Part shown: piece by piece, positions 32,905 through 41,220 of the stretch
Layout: each line of letters opens with the position of its first letter
Numbering within the stretch: the stretch's first letter is position 1
Source: Paenibacillus camelliae
GTDB taxonomy: Bacteria; Bacillota; Bacilli; Paenibacillales; Paenibacillaceae
Direction of reading: 5' to 3'
Assembly: GCF_023715345.1 (NCBI RefSeq)
Contig: NZ_JAMBNY010000010.1
Coordinates: 62,001 to 126,000, forward strand
DNA length: 64,000 nt
Position numbers and translations under genes: made by a program
Notes under the pieces: generated by a model
The model's input: the letters and a program-made list of their open reading frames with translations, nothing else
Database searches by the model: none
What the model was told of the DNA's origin: nothing

Positions 32905-32920
32905 ATAAAAACGTTTTAAT
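32905..32920. promoter_or_regulatory. LacI-type operator, copy 3
   Basis: ATAAAAACGTTTTAAT is one base away from the perfect palindrome ATAAAAACGTTTTTAT found at 34850 and 35949. It lies 18 bp upstream of the binding-protein start codon. Confidence 0.7.
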
Positions 32921-32962
32921 TTTTTAGTGCAACAAGCTGATACAACCTTCAATCCTTGAGCT

Positions 32963-33850
32963 CTATTCTTTTACCGCACCCAGCATCATTCCTGAAATGA
33001 AATAGCGCTGTAATAGCGGATAAATAGCAACAATTGGCAATGTAGTAATAACAATTGTCGCTAGCTGCACCCCTTTGGTCGTCGTTTCAATGATGACGGA
33101 GCCGCCGATGTTTTGCATCGATTGTGTTTGAGACTGAACAATGATCTCATACAGCTTCATCTGCAGTGGATAAAGTGCTTCATTCGTGACATACAGCTTC
33201 GTCGTCATGAAGTCGTTCCACTGATTCACACCATTGAACATCGCGATCGTTGCCATAGCTGGCATAGAAAGCGGAATAAAAATACTTAAAAATACTCGCC
33301 AATCTCCAGCACCGTCAATTTTGGCTGATTCCTCTAGTGAGGAAGGCACATTTCTGAAAAAGTTCATTAAAATAATGACATCATAAAAGCTTAACAGCGC
33401 AGGTATGATGTATACCCAAAAGCTATTCAGTAATCCAAGGGACTTGATCAATAGATAAGTTGGGATCATCCCTCCGGAGAAAAACATCGTAATGACACCC
33501 ATCGTCACATAAAATTTACGTCCACGAACATTGCTCTTGCTTAGTCCGTAAGCGACCATCGCGCAAAAGAGTACGTGCGTAAGGACACCTATCACTGTTT
33601 TCGCGACGGAGATAAAGAACGACTGACCGATCGAATCATCTCGGAATACGGCACGATAGTTTTCCAGCGACAGCTCGGAAGGCCAAAATATAAATCCTCC
33701 TTCAGCGAGTGCTTTGCTTGAGCTAAATGATGAAATAACGACATTCCACAGCGGTACTAGAATGAGTATCAACACAATCGATAGGCATGTAATGTTGATC
33801 GTATCGAATACACGACTATCCCAGTCCTTGCGCATAATTTTTCGTTCCAT
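32963..33850 (-). CDS. Carbohydrate ABC transporter permease, LplC type
   Basis: A 295-residue permease with six helices. The EAA loop is at about residues 185-215 (SSLEESAKIDGAGDWRVFLSIFIPLS), and the C-terminus YPLLQRYFISGMMLGAVKE is typical of the LplC/YtcP group. AGGAGGAGG precedes the ATG at good distance. It lies 17 bp after the LplB-type gene and forms the heterodimer with it. There is no dedicated ATPase; a shared MsmX-type ATPase elsewhere is expected. Confidence 0.93.
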   Translation of the reverse strand: MERKIMRKDWDSRVFDTINITCLSIVLILILVPLWNVVISSFSSSKALAEGGFIFWPSELSLENYRAVFRDDSIGQSFFISVAKTVIGVLTHVLFCAMVAYGLSKSNVRGRKFYVTMGVITMFFSGGMIPTYLLIKSLGLLNSFWVYIIPALLSFYDVIILMNFFRNVPSSLEESAKIDGAGDWRVFLSIFIPLSMPAMATIAMFNGVNQWNDFMTTKLYVTNEALYPLQMKLYEIIVQSQTQSMQNIGGSVIIETTTKGVQLATIVITTLPIVAIYPLLQRYFISGMMLGAVKE

Positions 33851-33867
33851 GCTTTTCCTCCTCCTGC

Positions 33868-34830
33868 CTACAATACCGACTGATTATCATTTAGCCTCTT
33901 CGTAACTGCATTAGCGGAAACGAGCAAAATGACAGAGACAATTGAAACACCTAGACCAACTGCAGTCGCGTAAGAGAAATCCCCCTGTGTCATACCCATT
34001 CGGTAAACGTACGAGTTAATAACCTCGGCCTTCTCACGGTTTTGCGAGTTCATTAATACGAGTGTTTGATCCAAATTAGAGCCAAGCAAGCCGCTGATCG
34101 TCAAAATCAAATTCAAGCTGATCATCAGCTTCATATTGGGGATCGTAATATGCCAGATCTGCTTCAGACGATTAGCACCGTCAATTTTCGCAGCTTCATA
34201 ATAGGTTGGATCGATCTTAGCCATGACGGCCAAGTACAGAATCGTTCCCCAGCCCGCTTCCTTCCAAATATCAGAGAGCGTGGCGATCCACCAGTACTTA
34301 TCTGGATCCAGTAGAATGTTTCTCGGCTCATCGATAATGCCTAGTGCGAGCAGCAGCTCGTTAAACAATCCTGTCGTCGCAAACCAGTTAATCAGCATAC
34401 CGCCTAGCACGATCCATGATAGGAAATGCGGTAAATACGATATCGTCTGCACAAATTTCTTAAAGCCTCGTAAGCTCACTTCGTAAATCATAATGGCCAA
34501 AATAATCGGAACGATAAATCCAATCGCTAGCTTCAAAAAGCTAATGCCAAGCGTATTGACGACCGATTCCCAGAAAAACTTATCCTTCATAATAATTTCA
34601 AAGTTTTCGAAGGCTACCCAAGGAGCGGTATCGAGACGGTCAATGACCGTATAGCGCTTAAATGCAATCGTTAAGCCGTAAATTGGAATGTAGCAAAAAA
34701 TAAACATAAAAATAACACCAGGCCAGATCATCGACTGTATTTCCCATTGCCTAGCAAAATCAACGAAAAACTGCTTAAACCGTTGCCCCATAGTTGGTTT
34801 CTCGCTCATATAGCCAGATGCTTTACTCAT
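33868..34830 (-). CDS. Sugar ABC transporter permease, LplB type
   Basis: A 320-residue permease with six helices and the EAA loop at about residues 210-235 (TYYEAAKIDGANRLKQIWHITIPNM). The segment MSMGQR-like start and IPIYGLTIAFKRYTVIDRLD are typical of LplB/YteP permeases. First gene of the transport part of the GH30 locus. An operator palindrome lies 20 bp upstream (34850-34865). GAGGGGG precedes the ATG. Confidence 0.93.
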   Translation of the reverse strand: MSKASGYMSEKPTMGQRFKQFFVDFARQWEIQSMIWPGVIFMFIFCYIPIYGLTIAFKRYTVIDRLDTAPWVAFENFEIIMKDKFFWESVVNTLGISFLKLAIGFIVPIILAIMIYEVSLRGFKKFVQTISYLPHFLSWIVLGGMLINWFATTGLFNELLLALGIIDEPRNILLDPDKYWWIATLSDIWKEAGWGTILYLAVMAKIDPTYYEAAKIDGANRLKQIWHITIPNMKLMISLNLILTISGLLGSNLDQTLVLMNSQNREKAEVINSYVYRMGMTQGDFSYATAVGLGVSIVSVILLVSANAVTKRLNDNQSVL

Positions 34831-34849
34831 GTTTCAGCCCCCTCGCATA

Positions 34850-34865
34850 ATAAAAACGTTTTTAT
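34850..34865. promoter_or_regulatory. LacI-type operator, copy 2
   Basis: ATAAAAACGTTTTTAT is a perfect 16-bp palindrome with the central CG of LacI-family operators. It lies just upstream of the LplB-type permease gene. Confidence 0.75.
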
Positions 34866-34929
34866 TTTTCGTAAAAATTTTTTATGTGTGTTTTTGCAAT
34901 ATTTTTTTGAGCTATCACCCTTCTATGAA

Positions 34930-35931
34930 TCAGCATTTGATTTGTGTAGAGCCTCTTACAATCATTTCACCTGGCAGCTTTTCGATTTTCCCTTGCTCTT
35001 TTTGCTGGATTAGATCGATAAGATGCTCAATCACCATAACGCCCTGCCTCTTAATCGGATTGCGAACGGTCGTTAATGGCGGGTTAAAGTAAGGAGCAAT
35101 ATCAATGTCATCGAAGCCCAATACACTAAAGTCCTTCGGTACATCATAGCCCTCTGACTTTAAGGCACGAATACAGCCAATTGCACTTAAGTCATTCCCT
35201 GCTAAAAATGCTGTCGGCAGCTTTTCAGCGTGCTTATGCATAAAATACTTAACAGCATTATAGGAGCCTTCCTCCTCGAAGTATCCCTGCAATATATAAT
35301 CATCGTCAATCGGATAATTAAACTCTTGAAGTGCGGCCAGATAGCCTTTTTTACGTTGAACGCTGTCGAACATCGAATCAACGCCCGAAATATAAGCGAT
35401 CTGCTTATGACCTAAGTTAATTAAGTATTTTGTTGCTTCATAGCCAGCCACATAGGAATCAAAAATGATACTGCCCATCGATTTGTTGCTAAACATGCGA
35501 TCCAAGAACACAGCCTTAATATTGTTCTTCTCCATCGCGGCAAGCTCTTTTTCTGCGATTCGCTCTTCCTCGAAAATAATGACGCCATCTACTCTTCCAC
35601 CAAGAATATTGCTCATTATTGTCTTTTTATCCTTCGTCACAAAAACGTTCAGCCCATAGCCTCGCTTCTCGCACTCACGCGACATCGTGTCTACTAAAAT
35701 ATAAAAATAAGGACCGGACACGCTCGTCGTGAAAAAGCCGAGCATTTTCGTTTTTCCTGACTTTAGCAGCTTGCCGTTCAGATTCGGCACATAGTTTAGA
35801 CGCTTTGCAACATCAAGCACATGCTGCTTCGTTACCGGATTTAGTACATCCACATCATTCAATGCATTAGAAACTGTGGAGATCGACACCCCAGCTTCCC
35901 TAGCCACATCTTTTATCGTCACTTTTCTCAT
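34930..35931 (-). CDS. LacI-family transcriptional regulator of the GH30 locus
   Basis: A 333-residue repressor. The N-terminal helix-turn-helix VTIKDVAREAGVSISTVSNALND and hinge helix are followed by a type 1 periplasmic-binding-like ligand domain (YVPNLNGKLLKSGKTKMLGFFTT to the end). The frame runs further upstream to a TTG, but GGAAG lies 6 bases before the ATG at 35931 (MRKVTIKDVAREAG), which starts the protein where the family normally does. It lies directly upstream of the importer genes. The palindrome at 35949-35964 overlaps its own leader, so it should repress itself and the importer until the sugar appears. Confidence 0.94.
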   Translation of the reverse strand: MRKVTIKDVAREAGVSISTVSNALNDVDVLNPVTKQHVLDVAKRLNYVPNLNGKLLKSGKTKMLGFFTTSVSGPYFYILVDTMSRECEKRGYGLNVFVTKDKKTIMSNILGGRVDGVIIFEEERIAEKELAAMEKNNIKAVFLDRMFSNKSMGSIIFDSYVAGYEATKYLINLGHKQIAYISGVDSMFDSVQRKKGYLAALQEFNYPIDDDYILQGYFEEEGSYNAVKYFMHKHAEKLPTAFLAGNDLSAIGCIRALKSEGYDVPKDFSVLGFDDIDIAPYFNPPLTTVRNPIKRQGVMVIEHLIDLIQQKEQGKIEKLPGEMIVRGSTQIKC

Positions 35932-35948
35932 GAAGTTCTTCCTTTTCA

Positions 35949-35964
35949 ATAAAAACGTTTTTAT
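35949..35964. promoter_or_regulatory. LacI-type operator, copy 1
   Basis: A perfect palindrome, ATAAAAACGTTTTTAT, 17 bp upstream of the lacI-type start codon. Sixteen bp further upstream is ATAAAAGCGTTTCCAT (35980-35995), a possible cre or a weaker second operator. Confidence 0.75.
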
Positions 35965-36302
35965 ATCTAAAAAGTTAGCATAAAAGCGTTTCCATTACAA
36001 CTGTTTTTTACAGAAATTAAACTTTTTATTTTTTACAACAAAATCGATTGCCGTAATGGAACTCCCAAGCTTTTACTCATTCTAGTTGGTTTGCTCTTTT
36101 TCGATACGATTAATAAATTCATTTAGTTGGCTTACAATACTTTTAGATTTAGATTCCATCATAGAAAATACCTGTTTCCATGACTTTGAAATAATACGGG
36201 TTCCTTCCTATTCTAGTTGTTGCTTTATGTAAATTTCTGTTAGTATCTATAGTAAATCAACTCTCAAACTCTTTATCATCATTTAATCTAGGAGGTACCT
36301 AT
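35965..36302. other. AT-rich intergenic region with a short gene-like remnant
   Basis: Between the divergent lacI-type and DUF1697 genes. Apart from the cre-like site at 35980, it holds only an open stretch on the minus strand (36082-36207) that ends SKSIVSQLNEFINRIEKEQTN and could be the C-terminal remnant of a lost gene. I see no ribosome site for it. Confidence 0.4.
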
Positions 36303-36860
36303 ATGGTCTATGCGGCTCTACTGCGGGGAATAAATGTCGGCGGCAATAACAAGATCGATATGAAAACACTGAAAGCAGCATTCGAGCAAGTCGGCATGAA
36401 CAACGTCGTCACCTATATTAATTCAGGCAATATTGTGTTCACTGCCGCTGACTACACTAAGGACGAGCTCGTGCAATTGCTAGAAAAAGCTATCCTGGAC
36501 ACGTTCGGACTACAGATTAAGGTGCTTATTGTCAGCTTAGAAGATATGCAAAAGGTCATGTCCACTCTTCCAGCCTCATGGACAAACGACGACAAGATGC
36601 GAAGCGATGTGTTGTTTTTATGGGAAGCGATCAATGATGAATCTATCCTTGAAAGGCTCCCATATAAGCCGGAGCTAGAAACGGTGAAGTATGCACCTGG
36701 TGCCATACTATGGTCAATAGACAAAGCAACCGTAACGAAGGGCGGCATGACTAAGCTAATTGGTACGAAGCTATATCAGCAGATGACGATTAGGAATGTA
36801 AACACGACTCGTAAAATATATGAGCTTATGCTGGCGGCAGAGAAACAGGTAAAAGAATAA
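36303..36860 (+). CDS. DUF1697 domain protein
   Basis: A 185-residue protein with the DUF1697 signature at its start: YAALLRGINVGGNNKIDMK, then LKAAFEQVGMNNVVTYINSGNIVF. It covers the whole family length. Function unknown; the family is widespread as a small stand-alone cytoplasmic protein. An AGGAGGTACCTAT ribosome site precedes the ATG. The neighbours are unrelated sugar genes on the other strand. Confidence 0.92.
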   Translation: MVYAALLRGINVGGNNKIDMKTLKAAFEQVGMNNVVTYINSGNIVFTAADYTKDELVQLLEKAILDTFGLQIKVLIVSLEDMQKVMSTLPASWTNDDKMRSDVLFLWEAINDESILERLPYKPELETVKYAPGAILWSIDKATVTKGGMTKLIGTKLYQQMTIRNVNTTRKIYELMLAAEKQVKE

Positions 36861-36906
36861 GGACATTATCCGAGACCTTTAAGGCCACGATAATGTCCTG
36901 CTTTGT
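36860..36906 (+). terminator. Terminator after the DUF1697 gene
   Basis: AGGACATTATC (36860-36870) pairs with GATAATGTCCT (36889-36899), enclosing a smaller CCTT/AAGG stem. The tail GCTTTGT is only weakly T-rich. Convergent with the response regulator gene. Confidence 0.6.
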
Positions 36907-36989
36907 ACTGGCTCTACTTCCTAAGTTGTACCGCGATGTACTAGCGGCGGTATTCTAAGTTGTACTACGCTAATCTGCGTTAATCTGCC

Positions 36990-38201
36990 CTAATCCACCT
37001 TGCTTTTACGATACTGATTCGGTGATAAACCGATCGTCTTCTTAAAGGCGGTGCTGAAGTAATGCTGTGTATCATATCCGATCTGCTGGGCAATTTCATG
37101 AATCGGCAGATCACTGCCATGCAATAAATCAATCGCTCGCTTCATCCGTACATACGTTAGATAATGGATGAAGGAACGCCCTGTCTCTTGCTTAAACAAG
37201 CGGCTCAAGTATACCGGAGAGACATTCAGTGACTTTGCTGCCTTTTCAAGTGACAGCTGCTGATCCATATAATGCGCTTGAACCCATTCCTTAGCCTGCT
37301 TAATTAGCGGTGATAGCTTCCAATCGCGATTAATATTGCTTTTCGCTTGCTGATATACGGAGTGCAGCTCCTCCATCCCTTGCTTGTTCGGCTCACAGCA
37401 GATCAGCACCTGAATGTTTAGATAATCCTGCACCGATTGAATGAGATGCTGCAGCATATGGTCAGGAGGCTGCTTCTGAAGTAAAAACACGAGATATTCA
37501 TCATAATCTCGAAAATGAATACACTCCTTCTCACCAAGACATTCCAGTGCAATATTTTCTATCGCGAACAGCAGCAGCTGACGGTCCCGCTGCGAATACA
37601 GCGTTTCACCGCTCGACAGCTCAGGCCAGCGCAGCACGCACACCGCTGAGATCTCATGCTGCGGCAAATGAAGAAACATCAGCTGCTCACGAATTTCATC
37701 CAAGCTTAATTCACCGCGCATCCAGTCTAGGCAGAATCGATCCCGCAGCAGATCAATATGCTTCTCAATCTGCTTGGAGGCTGCCTGCATCAGGTTTTGC
37801 TGCGTATGATCATTCTCAAGCCTGGAGATAACCTCCTCCAGCACCTCTGTTAAATGCTCAGGATTAACGGGCTTAAGAATATAGTCCGTTACTTCAAGCT
37901 TAATCGCTTCCTGCGCATAGGAAAACTCATCATGTCCAGTAATAATAATAATTCTACAGGAAGGCAGCTGCTCATGAATGTGCCTGATTAACGTTAGCCC
38001 ATTCATTATCGGCATACTGAGGTCAACGAGCATAATATCGACTTGATGCGCTAGCGCAAGCTCGAGCGCTTCCTCACCATCCTCTGCTTCACCGACAACA
38101 GTTAAGCCAAGCTGCTCCCATGCAATGGCTGTACGTATCCCTTCGCGAATAATCGCCTCATCATCGGCGATAATGATGCTCCATGTTCCCGCTCCGTTCA
38201 T
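36990..38201 (-). CDS. YesN/AraT-like response regulator with AraC output domain
   Basis: A 403-residue regulator. The receiver domain is at residues 1-125 (acidic pair in IIIADDE, phospho-acceptor Asp60 in IMLVDLSMPIMNG, Lys in ILKPV). A helical linker follows (about 135-290). The C-terminal AraC-type double helix-turn-helix comes last (LEKAAKSLNVSPVYLSRLFKQETGRSFIHYLT, then IHEIAQQIGYDTQHYFSTAFKKTIGLSPNQYR). It overlaps the kinase gene by 41 bp and ends the operon that begins with the ChvE-type importer. It probably activates that importer in response to the sugar. Confidence 0.95.
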   Translation of the reverse strand: MNGAGTWSIIIADDEAIIREGIRTAIAWEQLGLTVVGEAEDGEEALELALAHQVDIMLVDLSMPIMNGLTLIRHIHEQLPSCRIIIITGHDEFSYAQEAIKLEVTDYILKPVNPEHLTEVLEEVISRLENDHTQQNLMQAASKQIEKHIDLLRDRFCLDWMRGELSLDEIREQLMFLHLPQHEISAVCVLRWPELSSGETLYSQRDRQLLLFAIENIALECLGEKECIHFRDYDEYLVFLLQKQPPDHMLQHLIQSVQDYLNIQVLICCEPNKQGMEELHSVYQQAKSNINRDWKLSPLIKQAKEWVQAHYMDQQLSLEKAAKSLNVSPVYLSRLFKQETGRSFIHYLTYVRMKRAIDLLHGSDLPIHEIAQQIGYDTQHYFSTAFKKTIGLSPNQYRKSKVD

Positions 38202-40026
38202 TACTATCCCTCCCCTGTGCCTTCACAATAGGGTGACGAATCGTCACAACGGTACCACTGCCTACCTTACTTTGTACGGTTAGGCCATAATGCTTACTGA
38301 AGCTAAGCTGAATCCTTTCCTGTACATTGCGCAGCCCATAGCCTGAACGGTTGCCGTTCAGCGTCAGCTCTGCGCTTTCTACTAGCTCCTGACTAGAAGC
38401 CGCTGATGCCAGTGCTTGCTGCAGCGCGTCCAATCGCTCCTCGGACATACCTGCGCCATCATCCTCAATGTGGAGCATTAACGAACCATCAGCGACACCT
38501 ACTTTAATATGCAGCTGGCCCGGTCCTCTGCGTTCCTTTATCCCATGGTATATCGCATTTTCAACAATCGGTTGCAGGATCAGCTTAAGGACAATAAGAC
38601 CTCTTGCTTGCTCCTCGACCTCTATCGTGTAATTAAGCTTATCCTTGTATCGCGTCTTCTGAATTTTCAAGTAGCTGCTTATATGATCAAGCTCATCCTC
38701 AAGCGGAATCAGCTCTTGGCCTTGACTTAGACCCATGCGAAACAGCTTAGACAGCGCTTCAACCATCTCTGTTGCTTCCTTCGCACCATCCTTGCGTGCC
38801 AGCCATTGGATCGTATCGAGCGTATTGTATAGAAAATGCGGCTGAATATGCGCCTGCAGGCTGCGCAGCTCGGCCTCCCGCTTTTTGCGTTGCTCCTTCT
38901 CTACTTGATGGATTAAACGCTTGATCTGGGCAAGCATCTTATTAAAGCTGCGGCCCAGCAAGCCGATCTCATCTGCTCGCTCGCCATTAATCCGTATGCT
39001 CATATTGCCCTCTTCTACCTTCCGCATCACAGAGGCAAGCTGGGAGATGGGACGTGAGATTGAATTAGCTAAAAAGTATGACGCGGTAATACCAAGCATA
39101 CAAACAACAAATACGAACAGCACCAAATACAGGTTCATGTCCTTGATGGCCTGCAGCGTATCCTGCAGTGGAAATATGCCTACGGTCGTCCAGTTCGTAA
39201 AGCTCGATGCTTGATAGATGAACTGCAGCTTCTGCCCATTCACCTCGCGCGACAGTATACCTGAGTTGCTGCTTACAAGCTCTCGATACAGCTCACCATC
39301 CATTAGCGTCTGCCCACTTGGCGCATAGATCGGATCGCCATGCTCATCAATGACGACAAGATAGCCCCACTTGCCAAGCTTTACATCTCGTACAGTTTCA
39401 GCAATAACGCGCAGCTTTAGATCAATCAGCACAACGCCTTTATTGCGACCGGTGTATGGGTCCTGGATCGATCGCACGACCGACACTAGCTCATTCTCTT
39501 TATAATTGACATGCGTCGTAACGTTGCGGTTGTATGGGCGCCCGATCATTTTGAAGATGCCCTTCTCCTTTACCGCTTCCTTGTACCAATACTCCTCGGT
39601 CAGGTTGCTGTCGCCACGCGCATACATTTCATTGCTTAAATATTGTCCATCACTGCTTACGATCATAATACCGGCAATCTCAGGGTACAGTGTTGAGAAG
39701 CCCTGTAGAAACTTAAATACGCGATAACGGTCCTCATCCTTCGTAATCGAGACATGCCCATCATTCAAAAAGCTTTGAATCTCTGGATTCATCGAAATAA
39801 AGTAAGAGATATTTTGTATATTGGCGGCATGGGCATCTAGTGATTTGTTCACATGACCGATCAGCTGCAGCGTTTGTGAATTCGCCTGCTTCTCTAGCAC
39901 ATTGCTAACCGCCCATGACAGTAGAATCGTAATACATAGCGAAGGCAGAATACTAATAAGCAAAAAGTGTACAATGAGCTTATTACGAATTGGCCAGTTG
40001 TTTAGTTGTAGTCGTTCACGCAGCAT
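38161..40026 (-). CDS. YesM/AraS-like sensor histidine kinase
   Basis: A 621-residue membrane kinase. Helix 1 is at about residues 18-40, a large extracellular Cache-like sensor domain covers about 42-300 (YPEIAGIMIVSSDGQYLSN, GVVLIDLKLRVIAETV), and helix 2 is at about 305-326, followed by HAMP. The His_kinase motif LQAHIQPHFLYNTLDTIQWLA carries the phosphorylated His. The C-terminal ATPase domain has IVENAIYHGIKER and DDGAGMSEE. The upstream sugar-binding protein is the likely ligand-delivering partner. The ATG lacks a strong ribosome site and lies inside the end of a small open frame (40016-40135), suggesting coupled translation. Confidence 0.94.
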   Translation of the reverse strand: MLRERLQLNNWPIRNKLIVHFLLISILPSLCITILLSWAVSNVLEKQANSQTLQLIGHVNKSLDAHAANIQNISYFISMNPEIQSFLNDGHVSITKDEDRYRVFKFLQGFSTLYPEIAGIMIVSSDGQYLSNEMYARGDSNLTEEYWYKEAVKEKGIFKMIGRPYNRNVTTHVNYKENELVSVVRSIQDPYTGRNKGVVLIDLKLRVIAETVRDVKLGKWGYLVVIDEHGDPIYAPSGQTLMDGELYRELVSSNSGILSREVNGQKLQFIYQASSFTNWTTVGIFPLQDTLQAIKDMNLYLVLFVFVVCMLGITASYFLANSISRPISQLASVMRKVEEGNMSIRINGERADEIGLLGRSFNKMLAQIKRLIHQVEKEQRKKREAELRSLQAHIQPHFLYNTLDTIQWLARKDGAKEATEMVEALSKLFRMGLSQGQELIPLEDELDHISSYLKIQKTRYKDKLNYTIEVEEQARGLIVLKLILQPIVENAIYHGIKERRGPGQLHIKVGVADGSLMLHIEDDGAGMSEERLDALQQALASAASSQELVESAELTLNGNRSGYGLRNVQERIQLSFSKHYGLTVQSKVGSGTVVTIRHPIVKAQGRDSNERSGNMEHHYRR

Positions 40027-40135
40027 ATCCCATCACCATCCGCTTATATTGCGTAGCCGCTTGCTTCAATGTTGCCGCAGGAGATGCAAAGATTAGACGG
40101 CCTACCTCCTCCGACCGCCCCATCATTCGATTCAT
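40016..40135 (-). CDS. Possible 39-residue coupling peptide between sensor genes
   Basis: The frame begins MNRMMGRSEEVGRLIF and ends RMVMGYAA. It starts 10 bp after the stop of the sugar-binding sensor gene, and its stop codon lies inside the kinase gene (11-bp overlap, ATGctgcgTGA). It fills what would otherwise be a 119-bp gap in a tight operon. The ribosome site is weak (GATGAG directly before the ATG) and I recognise no family, so it may be chance. Confidence 0.3.
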   Translation of the reverse strand: MNRMMGRSEEVGRLIFASPAATLKQAATQYKRMVMGYAA

Positions 40136-40145
40136 CTCATCGTTG

Positions 40146-41159
40146 CTACTTCGCATAGAAATGATCGACATTATCTCTCGTCACCACCGTTACACCTGTA
40201 TCTACATAGGTCGGTACCGGCGACACGTTAGCGCTTCGCCAATCAGAGATCGGCTCTGTGAGCTCATTTCTAAGATGAAATAGCTGCATGAGCGACCAAT
40301 AGCCCATATTCCACGTGCCTTGCGCAATCGTTGCTGATATCGTTCCGGACTTAATCATATCTAGCGTTCCTTTATCGGTATCGAAGCAAATAATCGTCAG
40401 TTTTCTCTGCATGCTCGATGCAAGCAGCGCATTGCCTGCGCCTACTCCACCATTCGCTTCCGTCACAAAAATCCCCGTTAATTTATCGTAGGTCTCGATC
40501 ATCTCAAGCGCCTTCTGCTCAGAAATCAGCTGATCACCTTTGCCATCCGCGATAGAGACAACCTGCATATCCGGATATTCACGCTCGATCGTTTCCCGAA
40601 AGCCCATCGTTCGCTGCTGGTGGTTCAATTGATTAGGTAATGTAATGATGCCGATCTGACCGGTGCCGCCTGCTTGCTTTGCCATCTCTCTTGCCGCAGT
40701 TACGCCTGCCTCGTAATTGTTCGTTCCAATAAAGGAGTAAGCCTTGCTGTTAGGCGCATCGGAATCAAACATGACGACAGGAATACCCGCTTCTACCGCC
40801 TTCTGAATTGCGTCATTCAGCGCCTCAGAGTCGATTGCAGTTACTGCAATGCCCGCTGGCTTGCGGGCGATGACCTGCTCCAGCACGATGACCTCCTCCT
40901 GTGTATCGTACTGCGTGGAACCACGATACTCTACAGAGACACCTAAAGCTTCAGCAGCATCCTCGAATCCTTTGAGCACATTTTTCCAATAGTCGATGCC
41001 CGTAAGAAAATTAACCATGACGTATTTTTCATCAAGCCCGCCTCGAAGGCCAGCCTCCTGCTCGATGAAGCTCGTCTGATTTTCCCGAAAATGAACGACA
41101 TACAAATAAGAAAGCAGCGTCACAATGAGAACGAGGTATAGCAGCAGCAGCTTCTTCAT
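40146..41159 (-). CDS. Membrane-anchored sugar-binding sensor protein (AraP/RbsB-like)
   Basis: A 337-residue periplasmic-binding-protein-like protein, type 1 fold (VMVNFLTGIDYWKNVLKGFEDAA, IAVTAIDSEALNDAIQKAV, TGIFVTEANGGVGAGNALL). It has an N-terminal membrane helix (about residues 3-22) without a lipobox, so it stays anchored outside. A second binding protein placed directly before a YesM-type kinase, and separate from the importer's own binding protein (ChvE), parallels the AraP sensor of the AraPST system and the XylFII-LytS pairs. I infer that it presents the sugar to the kinase. GGGGGAG precedes the ATG. Confidence 0.85.
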   Translation of the reverse strand: MKKLLLLYLVLIVTLLSYLYVVHFRENQTSFIEQEAGLRGGLDEKYVMVNFLTGIDYWKNVLKGFEDAAEALGVSVEYRGSTQYDTQEEVIVLEQVIARKPAGIAVTAIDSEALNDAIQKAVEAGIPVVMFDSDAPNSKAYSFIGTNNYEAGVTAAREMAKQAGGTGQIGIITLPNQLNHQQRTMGFRETIEREYPDMQVVSIADGKGDQLISEQKALEMIETYDKLTGIFVTEANGGVGAGNALLASSMQRKLTIICFDTDKGTLDMIKSGTISATIAQGTWNMGYWSLMQLFHLRNELTEPISDWRSANVSPVPTYVDTGVTVVTRDNVDHFYAK

Positions 41160-41220
41160 GAAACTCCCCCATATTCTTTCATTTATGGTAATCTAGCATT
41201 TAATCGTATTATACCACCAT

